DNA from: Candidatus Amarobacter glycogenicus
GTDB lineage: Bacteria; Chloroflexota; Dehalococcoidia; Tepidiformales; Tepidiformaceae
Length of the DNA: 64,000 bases
Direction of reading: 5' to 3'
NCBI GenBank assembly: GCA_016719395.1
Contig: JADJZF010000007.1
Location: 1-64,000, forward strand
Positions 55,868-62,579 of this stretch are shown here, piece by piece; position 1 is the first letter of the stretch; each line of letters starts with the position of its first letter. The translations under genes and the position numbers were made by a program. The notes under the pieces were generated by a model. That model was not told the DNA's origin, ran no database searches, and saw only the letters and a list, made by a program, of their open reading frames with translations.

Positions 55868-57217
55868 TTACCGCGGGACCGCGCTCAGGCGGATCCAGAG
55901 GTCTGGCTCGCCACCGTCCCGGACGAAGATGCGCTTCGCTGCGAAGAGAGCCACCACGCCGAGCGCATCCGAGATGGCAACCATCCCGGCCCGTTCCCAC
56001 ACTGGGACCTTCTCGTTGATCAGCAGGTCGGAAACCTTCCGCTCTAGGCCGTGCCAGGTGATACGGTCGCCCGCTTCGGCTGGCCGGATGCGCAGGGTCC
56101 CCGAACAGACTTTGGAGTCGACGGCTGCCACGGGCGCGCTCGGTGTTGCCTCGATGGCGTCGGTACGCACCAGGGCCTGACCTGGCCCGGCGCGTGTAAC
56201 GCCCGGGACATCCAGCACAGCGGGCGCGAACGGTGCAACCGTCTCAAGCGGCGGCCCAAGACGGACGAAGCCGCAAGAAGCCTCGACTTCGGTGTCTCCG
56301 AAGAGCACCGAACCCGATCCGCTCGCCAGCAGCTCTTGCAGGTTCTTCACTCGCGTTCGATTCGTCTCCGGGCTGAGATGGTGGAACGTGGCCTCTCGCT
56401 CGATGATGAGTCCCAGTGCTTCAGCCGGTACGCCATCGAACGCCGCGAGCGTAAACAGCGCGCCGAGCGGCCCCCGCTCGATCGGCTGGACCTCGAACGA
56501 CCGTCGCTCGATGGGCGCAAATGCCTCGCGAGCACTCTCTCCGAGTCCGACAAGCGCGTCCGCCACCGATGGGTTGAATCGCTCGAGCGCCGGCAGCAAC
56601 TCCTTGCGGACCTGATTCCGCGTGAAGCGTTCGTCCTCATTCGAGGGGTCGATGAGCGGTGTAATTCCGTGTTCCGCGCAGATCGCTTCCGTTTCCCCCC
56701 GCGAGCATTCCAGGAGCGGCCGGATGAGCCGTTGTGCCTCAGAACCGGGAACTTCAGACACGGGCAGCATCCCCCGAATGCCGCGCACACCGCTTCCGCG
56801 GATAATGTGCATCAGGATGGTCTCTGCCTGGTCGTTGGCAGTGTGCCCCGTCGCGATGCAGTCCGCTCCCTGTTTCTCCGCAACGAAAGCGAGGAATTGG
56901 TAGCGCATCTCGCGCGCCGCGTCTTCCATGCCGCGCCGCATCTGCGCTGCCACGGCTGCCACATCGCCCTCACCGGTGATGCACTCCACACCCAGGCCGG
57001 CACACATCGTGCGGACGGCATCGAGGTCGTCCCCCGAATTCGCCCGAAGCTTGTGGTCGAAATGGCATGCCTCAACCGTGAATCCGCTGCTTCTCCCGAG
57101 CTCCCGCAGGATGACCAGGCACGCCATCGAGTCCGCGCCTCCCGAAACGGCGACCAACACCTTCCCAACGCGCCGAAACATGCGCTCCCGTTGGCTCAAC
57201 ACCTGGACGCGCTTCAA
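55868..57217 (-). CDS. tilS: tRNA(Ile)-lysidine synthase
   Basis: TilS puts lysidine on C34 of the tRNA-Ile that reads AUA. The N-terminal PP-loop is VLVAVSGGADSMACLVILRE with the SGGxDS motif, then ACHFDHKLRANSGDD and CIATGHTANDQAETILMHI, with RGIRGMLPVS, PLLECSRGETEAICAEHG and DPSNEDERFTRNQVRKELLP. The C-terminal domains (RIRPAEAGDRITWHGLERKV, LLINEKVPVWER) are present. The start is uncertain: TTG 57217, just after the FtsB-like stop, or GTG 57202. It shares an operon with a division-type protein, a common arrangement. Confidence 0.92.
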   Translation of the reverse strand: MKRVQVLSQRERMFRRVGKVLVAVSGGADSMACLVILRELGRSSGFTVEACHFDHKLRANSGDDLDAVRTMCAGLGVECITGEGDVAAVAAQMRRGMEDAAREMRYQFLAFVAEKQGADCIATGHTANDQAETILMHIIRGSGVRGIRGMLPVSEVPGSEAQRLIRPLLECSRGETEAICAEHGITPLIDPSNEDERFTRNQVRKELLPALERFNPSVADALVGLGESAREAFAPIERRSFEVQPIERGPLGALFTLAAFDGVPAEALGLIIEREATFHHLSPETNRTRVKNLQELLASGSGSVLFGDTEVEASCGFVRLGPPLETVAPFAPAVLDVPGVTRAGPGQALVRTDAIEATPSAPVAAVDSKVCSGTLRIRPAEAGDRITWHGLERKVSDLLINEKVPVWERAGMVAISDALGVVALFAAKRIFVRDGGEPDLWIRLSAVPR

Positions 57218-57236
57218 GACGGACTCGGTGACGGCC

Positions 57237-57578
57237 CTACCTTGGGAAGAGCCGCTGCCACCAGGAGCCGCTCTGCTCCCTCCCTTGCTCGACCGGGGGG
57301 CTGCTGACGACAAAGACGGTCTCCCCATCGCGGGCGTATCCAAGCTGACGCCGCGCCTGCTGTTCCACGTACGCATCCGAGGCCACGTACGCGCGTACCG
57401 CTTCGAGGTACGCCTTCTCCTCTTCGAGTGCGCGCACGCGCTGTTCCGCCGCCGTGCGATCATTCTCGAGCTGGCTGTTGCGGTACCACCCGGTCGCAGC
57501 CGTATAGAGACCGTATCCCGCGACAGCGAAACACAGGACGATCAACAGGCGCGTGCGGGTGGTAGTGAGCGCTCCCAT
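57237..57578 (-). CDS. FtsB/DivIC-like septum protein
   Basis: 113 aa: one N-terminal membrane helix (LLIVLCFAVAGYGLYTAA, residues 12-29) followed by a coiled coil (NSQLENDRTAAEQRVRALEE, KAYLEAVRAYVASDAYVEQQ) and a short C-terminal tail with ARRQLGYARDGETVF. The ARRQLGYxRxGE motif is characteristic of the FtsB/DivIC family, which links FtsL and FtsQ in the divisome. The stop is 20 bases before tilS. Confidence 0.9.
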   Translation of the reverse strand: MGALTTTRTRLLIVLCFAVAGYGLYTAATGWYRNSQLENDRTAAEQRVRALEEEKAYLEAVRAYVASDAYVEQQARRQLGYARDGETVFVVSSPPVEQGREQSGSWWQRLFPR

Positions 57579-57604
57579 TCGCTTTGGGGAAAGCTACGTC
57601 TCCC

Positions 57605-58222
57605 TTATGCAAGGTTCAAGTTCGAGAGGTGGCACGAGTCATTTACGCTGTGCACACCAGCCCGGCCGTCGCGCACCCAGAGAGAGGTGACGGCCGCCAG
57701 TCCCATCTCGAACGTGCGAAAGCGAGCCGGCGAAAGCCCAAGCATCTCGCAGATAAGCACGCGAAGGGTGAAGTTGTGGCTCACGACGACCACATCCCCC
57801 ACGGAACCCCTGAGCAGTTCCTGCGCCAACGGTTCGACTCGCCTCCCGAGGTCCTCGATGCTCTCGCCGCCGGGCATTCGCGCCTGCCAGCCGTCGTCGC
57901 TCGCCCACGTCTTCAGGAAATCGGGAAAGCGTCCCCGCATCTCTGCGAAACTCATTCCGTCAGTCTCGCCGATGTCGAGTTCCGTCAGCGATTCCATGAC
58001 CTCGGGCTGGAGTTGATGTCTCGCAGCGACCAGTCCGGCCAACGTGAGCGCGCGTGTCAGTGGGCTCGAGAGAACCCGCGTGACCTTTACCGTGGCGAAC
58101 CGCCCGGCCACGGCCTCCGCCTGCGCTAACCCACGCTCCGTCAGCGGGACGTCCTTGCGGCCTAGGCCCTGGCCGTCCCGGTTGAATGCCGTCTCGCCGT
58201 GACGCACGAGGTACAGGGTCAC
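57605..58222 (-). CDS. Histidine-phosphatase family protein
   Basis: 205 aa of the phosphoglycerate-mutase-like fold: LYLVRHGETAFNRDGQ (catalytic His in RHGE), RVLSSPLTRALTLAGLVA, ELDIGETDGMSFAEM, and DVVVVSHNFTLRVLICEMLG with the second His. The GTG at 58222 overlaps the GNAT stop. Such enzymes act on phosphosugars, alpha-ribazole phosphate or others. An alpha-ribazole (CobC) role would fit the B12 genes nearby but nothing specific supports it. Confidence 0.9.
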   Translation of the reverse strand: MTLYLVRHGETAFNRDGQGLGRKDVPLTERGLAQAEAVAGRFATVKVTRVLSSPLTRALTLAGLVAARHQLQPEVMESLTELDIGETDGMSFAEMRGRFPDFLKTWASDDGWQARMPGGESIEDLGRRVEPLAQELLRGSVGDVVVVSHNFTLRVLICEMLGLSPARFRTFEMGLAAVTSLWVRDGRAGVHSVNDSCHLSNLNLA

Positions 58223-58716
58223 GCGTCTTCCTCCGCGCCGCCGAGTGGGGCCCACAGGCGCTCGATGAAAGGCGAAAATCCGATGGAGCGCCAGAATCCG
58301 GCGGCAGCGTCATCCGCGCTCAGTACGGCCATCTCGAAGTGCGAGACGCCGTTCTGGCTCCGGGCCCAGCCAGTCACCTCCGCGAACAGGGCACGAGCGA
58401 TCCCCTGGCGCCTGAATCGCTCCTCCACCCACAGGTATCCGACCGTCGCATGTTCCGCCGGCAATCGGTCCAGAAGGTTCCGTTCGATGGTCCCGGCGAT
58501 GAACCCCGCCAAAGACGTGTCGACTGCGGCCACGAATGCCGCCGATCGTGGCCGCGCCAGGACCTCCCGGAAATCCACGATGAATTCGGATTCAGCCACT
58601 GGGGCGGGGATGACTCGCCGGTCGACCGTCGCGTTATGTTGCCTCAGGCCTTGCCAGAGCTCATAGAGGGCCGGTCCGTCGCTTTCGGACGCCGGTCGGA
58701 TGCGATACCCGGTCAC
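58219..58716 (-). CDS. GNAT family N-acetyltransferase
   Basis: 165 aa single GNAT domain: YRIRPASESDGPALYELWQG at the start, VAAVDTSLAGFIAGTIER, the acetyl-CoA loop YLWVEERFRRQGIARALF (RRQGIA) near 98, and AGFWRSIGFSPF near 140. GTG 58716 overlaps the stop of the TIGR03936 gene (GTGA), and its own stop overlaps the phosphatase start. Substrate unknown. Confidence 0.9.
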   Translation of the reverse strand: MTGYRIRPASESDGPALYELWQGLRQHNATVDRRVIPAPVAESEFIVDFREVLARPRSAAFVAAVDTSLAGFIAGTIERNLLDRLPAEHATVGYLWVEERFRRQGIARALFAEVTGWARSQNGVSHFEMAVLSADDAAAGFWRSIGFSPFIERLWAPLGGAEEDA

Positions 58717-59399
58717 TGGTACTGTCCCACCCGCCGCCAAAGGTCTCGTGCCGGCGACGGTTCGTCCAGGACGATGCCAACCCTCGTTATCAACGGCGGC
58801 GTTAGCTCCGGGAAGAGCGCTGTGACAAGAGCCTCTGGCCGTGCGGTCAGGTCCTGATCCGCTCGCAGGCGCATCTCGAACTCCGTGCCGCCTTCGGTTG
58901 CCTTCGAGCGTAGCCAGCTGCAGGCGGTCCGCAGGTCGTACTCCCGCACGCGCTCTCCCCGTTCTTCGCGCCACGCGAGCGACTCAAGCGCCGTGAACTG
59001 CTTCACCCGCGCCGCCGCCTCCTCTGGCGGAACAGGAAGCGAGAGCCGGTAGTCCGCCCAGAGCATCGATGCCTGCGGTGCCGGCGCCGTTGGCGCAATC
59101 TCCTCAGCCCGCACAACAGCCAGGTCTTCCGTCGTCTGCTCTCCCAGCCGCCGGACGAACTCCGGGAGTTCGATGCGGTCGTCGAGGGTAACGTCCATCA
59201 CCTCGCCTTCCGAAGAGAATCCCATCGGCAAGGGCGAACCGAAGGCGAGCTTCGGATGGGGCGTGAAGCCCTGGGAATAGGCCAGGGGGAGCTCGGCCCG
59301 GCGCAAGGCGCGTTCCCACGCGCGCAGCACATCCAGATGAGAGATGTAGCGGAGTCGTTCGCTCTTCCGAAACCAGACGCGGATGCGTTGGGTTGTCAC
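58713..59399 (-). CDS. TIGR03936 family protein (radical-SAM-associated, DUF2344)
   Basis: 228 aa beginning IRVWFRKSERLRYISHLDVLRAWERALRRAELPLAYSQGFTPHPK, abbreviated here as RLRYISHLDVLRAWERAL and YSQGFTPHPK; both are family signatures. LAFGSPLPMGFSSEGEVMD follows. Members usually sit beside, or fused to, a radical SAM B12-binding protein, which is not visible here. Their activity is not established; a tRNA or ribosome related role has been suggested. It is the first gene of a coupled minus-strand set. Confidence 0.87.
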   Translation of the reverse strand: MTTQRIRVWFRKSERLRYISHLDVLRAWERALRRAELPLAYSQGFTPHPKLAFGSPLPMGFSSEGEVMDVTLDDRIELPEFVRRLGEQTTEDLAVVRAEEIAPTAPAPQASMLWADYRLSLPVPPEEAAARVKQFTALESLAWREERGERVREYDLRTACSWLRSKATEGGTEFEMRLRADQDLTARPEALVTALFPELTPPLITRVGIVLDEPSPARDLWRRVGQYQ

Positions 59400-59422
59400 A
59401 CGCTGAATCGTACCATCCAGCG

Positions 59423-60358
59423 CTAAGCCAGCACGTTGCCCGCGAGCTCTTCCGCCGCGGTGTGAGGGTCCAACTCGCGCGCGGCGATCCGTTCGACAAG
59501 TGCCTGCAGGGCTTCCTCCGGCGTCGCCTGCCGGATCCGCTCCAGCAAGATCTGGCGCGCAATCGAGAGCACCTGGTGCCTGGCATCTTCTTCCCGGTGC
59601 TTCGACAGCAGTCCCGACGACTGGAGGTAAGCGTAGTGCTCGGCGACCGCATCGAGGAGCTCATCCAGCCCATCGCCCTTGGTGGCCGTTGTCTTCAGGA
59701 TCGGGGGGCGTCGCGAACCGGCCGGAGAGAGGGCGAGTAAGGCCTGCAGCTGGCTCACGAGGATGTCGGCGCCGGGGTGGTCCGCCTTGTTCACCACGAG
59801 GATGTCGGCGATCTCGATTATCCCGGCCTTAAGCGCCTGGATGTCGTCTCCTGTACCCGGGTTGTTCACGAGGATCGTGGTCATGGCGGTCCCGGCGATC
59901 TCGACTTCGTCCTGTCCCGCGCCGATCGTCTCGATCATCACGACATCGAATCCAAATGCGTCCATCACTGCGACCACGTCGGCGATGGTCGGCGCCAGGC
60001 CCCCAAGTGCCCCGCGTCCCGCCATGCTGCGGACGTAGACGCCCGGGTCCAGTGCCAGGTCCTGCATGCGGATACGGTCGCCGAGAATCGCCCCTTTCGT
60101 GAAGGGACTGGACGGATCGACCGCAATAATCCCGACGGTCTTTTCACGCTTTCGGTAGGCGGCGGCGAGCGCGCCGGTCAGGGTGCTCTTCCCCGAACCG
60201 GCCCCACCGGTGATCCCGATGATGTGTGTCTTCCCCGAGTGGGGGAAAAGCAGGCGTAGGTACTCCCCGCCTTCCGGTGTCTCGTTCTCGACCCGGCTGA
60301 TGATGCGCGCGAGAGCCCGGCGGTCCTTCTTCAAGAACCGCTCGACGAGGTCATCCAC
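59423..60358 (-). CDS. meaB: Methylmalonyl-CoA mutase-associated GTPase
   Basis: MeaB is a G3E chaperone GTPase that gates cobalamin loading and protects the mutase. 311 aa with P-loop IIGITGGAGSGKSTL (about 48), Switch I/II AVDPSSPF and MIETIGAGQDEVEIA, and NKAD-type base specificity (LVVNKADHPGAD). The GVYVRSMAGRGALGGLA motif is typical of MeaB/ArgK. The GTG at 60358 follows the B12-subunit stop by three bases, so the two are co-translated. Confidence 0.95.
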   Translation of the reverse strand: MDDLVERFLKKDRRALARIISRVENETPEGGEYLRLLFPHSGKTHIIGITGGAGSGKSTLTGALAAAYRKREKTVGIIAVDPSSPFTKGAILGDRIRMQDLALDPGVYVRSMAGRGALGGLAPTIADVVAVMDAFGFDVVMIETIGAGQDEVEIAGTAMTTILVNNPGTGDDIQALKAGIIEIADILVVNKADHPGADILVSQLQALLALSPAGSRRPPILKTTATKGDGLDELLDAVAEHYAYLQSSGLLSKHREEDARHQVLSIARQILLERIRQATPEEALQALVERIAARELDPHTAAEELAGNVLA

Positions 60359-60361
60359 TGG

Positions 60362-60769
60362 TTACTTCTTCACGTTCTCGTAGACGAATTTCACGATGTC
60401 CTGGGTATTCGTACCCGGCCGGAACACCGCCTTGAAACCGAGACTGGTCAATGCTGCCGTGTCCTCTTCCGGGATGATTCCGCCGCAGAACAGGAGCACA
60501 TCGTCTACCCCGCGCTTCTTCAACTCGTCCACGACTCGCGGGAAGAGCTCCAGGTGGGCGCCCGATAGGATGCTCAGGCCCACGACATCCACATCTTCCT
60601 GGAGTGCCGCTTCGGCGATCATCTCAGGCGTCTGGCGAATCCCCGTGTAGATGACTTCGCAACCACCGTCCCGCAGAGCCCGTGCGACGACCTTGGCGCC
60701 CCGGTCGTGGCCGTCGAGGCCGGGCTTGGCGATGAGTACGCGGATTTGTGCCGTTGCGGTAGTGCTCAT
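60362..60769 (-). CDS. Methylmalonyl-CoA mutase B12-binding subunit
   Basis: 135 aa consisting of the cobalamin-binding Rossmann-like domain alone. The cobalamin motif IAKPGLDGHDRGAKVVARAL (DxHxxG with the Co-ligating His) lies near residue 18, followed by VVGLSILSGAHLELFPRV and LFCGGIIPEEDTAAL. In mutases with split subunits this small chain complements the TIM-barrel chain, here encoded at 62579. It sits between meaB and the epimerase genes. Confidence 0.95.
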   Translation of the reverse strand: MSTTATAQIRVLIAKPGLDGHDRGAKVVARALRDGGCEVIYTGIRQTPEMIAEAALQEDVDVVGLSILSGAHLELFPRVVDELKKRGVDDVLLFCGGIIPEEDTAALTSLGFKAVFRPGTNTQDIVKFVYENVKK

Positions 60770-60804
60770 GGGAACCTCGTTTGTGCTTGAAGTGTGTGGC
60801 GCCG

Positions 60805-61194
60805 TTACTTGCGTTGCACGAGTTGCAAATTGACGCCGTGTGCGGACTTGGCCGACACGAACGCTACGCCGTTGTTGGGTGACCCAACCCGTGCGCCAGT
60901 CCCGCGCAGGCGTTCGACGGCGGCATCAATGTCTTCGACCTCGATTGAGAGCATGAAGGTGCCTTCGCCGCGCTCCTTCGCGAACTGCGCGACCGGACCT
61001 TCATCGGCGACGGCCTGGATGAACTCCAGGTCACTCTCCCCCACCGGCATGAATGCGTTTCTTATGCCGAGGGCCGCGACATCCCCGCCGCGCGAAGCGT
61101 CCGCGGCGAACCCGAAATTCCGCGCATAGGTTGTCAGTGCGGCATCAAGGTCCTTCACGACAATCCCGACATGGTCGATGCGCTTCACCCTCAT
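60805..61194 (-). CDS. VOC-family protein, methylmalonyl-CoA epimerase-like
   Basis: 129 aa glyoxalase-fold protein: RIDHVGIVVKDLDAALTTYA, GIRNAFMPVGESDLEFIQAV, EGTFMLSIEVEDIDAAVERL. His in DHVGI and the Glu in LEFIQ fit a metal site. It resembles the epimerase at 61609 but lacks its second His-Glu pattern: GTFMLSIEVED replaces GMHHICFESDD. It overlaps the next gene by four bases. Its own reaction may differ. Confidence 0.82.
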   Translation of the reverse strand: MRVKRIDHVGIVVKDLDAALTTYARNFGFAADASRGGDVAALGIRNAFMPVGESDLEFIQAVADEGPVAQFAKERGEGTFMLSIEVEDIDAAVERLRGTGARVGSPNNGVAFVSAKSAHGVNLQLVQRK

Positions 61195-61607
61195 GCGGAA
61201 GCACCTTCGATCGGCAGCGCGTTGTACTGGATCATCGCAAACGGCACACCGCTGGTCCCGCCCTTGACGGTGGCGATTTTCGCCCCCGGCTGGACGGCCT
61301 TCGTGGGGTCTCCAACGGTGTAGCCCTTCGAGCGGAGGTCCGCTACCGCCGCGTCGATGTCCTCCACAGCGAGGACCATGCCCCAGAGCTTCGCCTTCAC
61401 TTCTTCGTCCGGGTTCACCTGCGGCGGACCGGCGAACTCGAGCACCACTTCTTGCAGCTTCGCGAACGCGAGCTGAGCCGATGTCCCCGGACGGATCATC
61501 TTGCGCTTGATCTCGATCCCGAGGTTGTCTGCGAACGTCTGAGCGACTGCGCCGCTGTTGTTCGAGGAAATGACAATGTGGTCGATGTGTGTTGCGCCGA
61601 TAGCCAT
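61191..61607 (-). CDS. VOC-family protein, second copy
   Basis: 138 aa: IDHIVISSNNSGAVAQTFAD, LGIEIKRKMIRPGTSAQLAF, VVLEFAGPPQVNPDEEVKAK and WGMVLAVEDIDAAVADLR. The first metal His (DHIV) and Glu (VVLEF) remain, while the middle His is replaced (WGMVLAVED), as in the 60805 protein. Two such diverged copies beside the true epimerase suggest related acyl-CoA epimerases or heteromeric partners. Confidence 0.82.
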   Translation of the reverse strand: MAIGATHIDHIVISSNNSGAVAQTFADNLGIEIKRKMIRPGTSAQLAFAKLQEVVLEFAGPPQVNPDEEVKAKLWGMVLAVEDIDAAVADLRSKGYTVGDPTKAVQPGAKIATVKGGTSGVPFAMIQYNALPIEGASA

Positions 61608-61608
61608 C

Positions 61609-62025
61609 CTAATGACCGTGCCCGTCTTTGACCGGCGTCGCGAACTCCACGAGCACGCCATGGTTCGACTTCGGGTGAAGGAAGCAGATCATGCCGGCAA
61701 GCCCGAGCCGCGGCTTCTGGTCGATCAGCTCAATTCCCTTCGCACGCGCCCCGTCGAGTTCTGCATCGACGTCGTCTGACTCGAAACAGATATGGTGCAT
61801 GCCTTCGCCGCGCGTCGCCAGGAACTTCGCCACGCCCGTGTCCTCCCGGGTCGGTTCGAGAAGTTCGATTTCCGAGCCGCCGATTTCAAGCAACACGCCG
61901 CGAACTCCCTGGTCCTCGATCACCCGGTCAGCGGTGACCTTCAAACCGAGCGCATCGCGGTAAAACTTCATGGCCTCGTCGGCGTTGTGAACGACGACCC
62001 CGACGTGGTGGATTTTCGTGAGCAT
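61609..62025 (-). CDS. mce: Methylmalonyl-CoA epimerase
   Basis: 138 aa VOC protein that interconverts (R)- and (S)-methylmalonyl-CoA. It has all usual segments: IHHVGVVVHNADEAMKFYRD, LEIGGSEIELLEP, TRGEGMHHICFESDDVDAEL and GMICFLHPKSNHGVLVEFAT, providing two His and Glu metal ligands and HPKSNHGVLVEF at the end. It lies in the mutase operon just upstream of two related VOC genes. Confidence 0.95.
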   Translation of the reverse strand: MLTKIHHVGVVVHNADEAMKFYRDALGLKVTADRVIEDQGVRGVLLEIGGSEIELLEPTREDTGVAKFLATRGEGMHHICFESDDVDAELDGARAKGIELIDQKPRLGLAGMICFLHPKSNHGVLVEFATPVKDGHGH

Positions 62026-62060
62026 GCTTTGCGTTTCTCCCTCGGCACGGCAGGGCCGGC

Positions 62061-62579
62061 CTAGTCAGTTTCCTCGGCTGTCGTCTTGCGAACGCCCGCC
62101 ATCCCGGCCAGGATCGCGGCGATCTGGTGCCAGTGTTCGCGGTCGTGTTCGAGTGTGGAGCGGACGATCGGCACGTACTCGCCGTCCTCCGCCGTCAGCT
62201 CTTCGTCGCTGATGTGTTCCAGTTCATCGAGCAAACGATGCCGGCCGCCCCGGAGCTGCTCAAGGACGCTCCAGAAGTTCAGGTCAGCCTTGCGCTCGAC
62301 GTGATCCTGGTTCCATGCATCGCGCTTTGATTCGTCGAAATCCTGCAGCGGTGACGGTTTCCCCGCGCGCACCTCGCGAATGGCCGTAACGTAGTGCGCT
62401 TCCCAGGTGGCGACGTGCCCGACGATGTCCTTCAGCGACCAAACCCCGATGAACGGCCGGTCGATATCGCGAATGCGGCACGTCTCGATGTTACGCATCA
62501 ACTGGTTGCGCTCGAGCTCCAGCTCATTTAGCAACCGTCGCCGTTCATCGGACCGCACCCGTACGTCGTCGTCAGTCAC
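62061..62579 (-). CDS. DinB-family protein
   Basis: 172 aa four-helix bundle: RRLLNELELERNQLMRNIET, GVWSLKDIVGHVATWEAHYV, and EHDREHWHQIAAILAGMAG. The three His of the DinB/YfiT-type metal site are in GHVATWE and DREHWHQI. These proteins are often thiol transferases or of unknown role. GTG 62579 overlaps the mutase stop by one base and the gene lies within the mutase operon, but a role in methylmalonyl metabolism is not established. Confidence 0.82.
   Translation of the reverse strand: MTDDDVRVRSDERRRLLNELELERNQLMRNIETCRIRDIDRPFIGVWSLKDIVGHVATWEAHYVTAIREVRAGKPSPLQDFDESKRDAWNQDHVERKADLNFWSVLEQLRGGRHRLLDELEHISDEELTAEDGEYVPIVRSTLEHDREHWHQIAAILAGMAGVRKTTAEETD

Noticed and set aside
57605..58222. 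Histidine phosphatase as alpha-ribazole phosphatase (CobC)
   Set aside because: Tempting because of the B12 genes nearby, but no other corrin synthesis genes occur in the window and the sequence gives no specificity; kept as a general family call.
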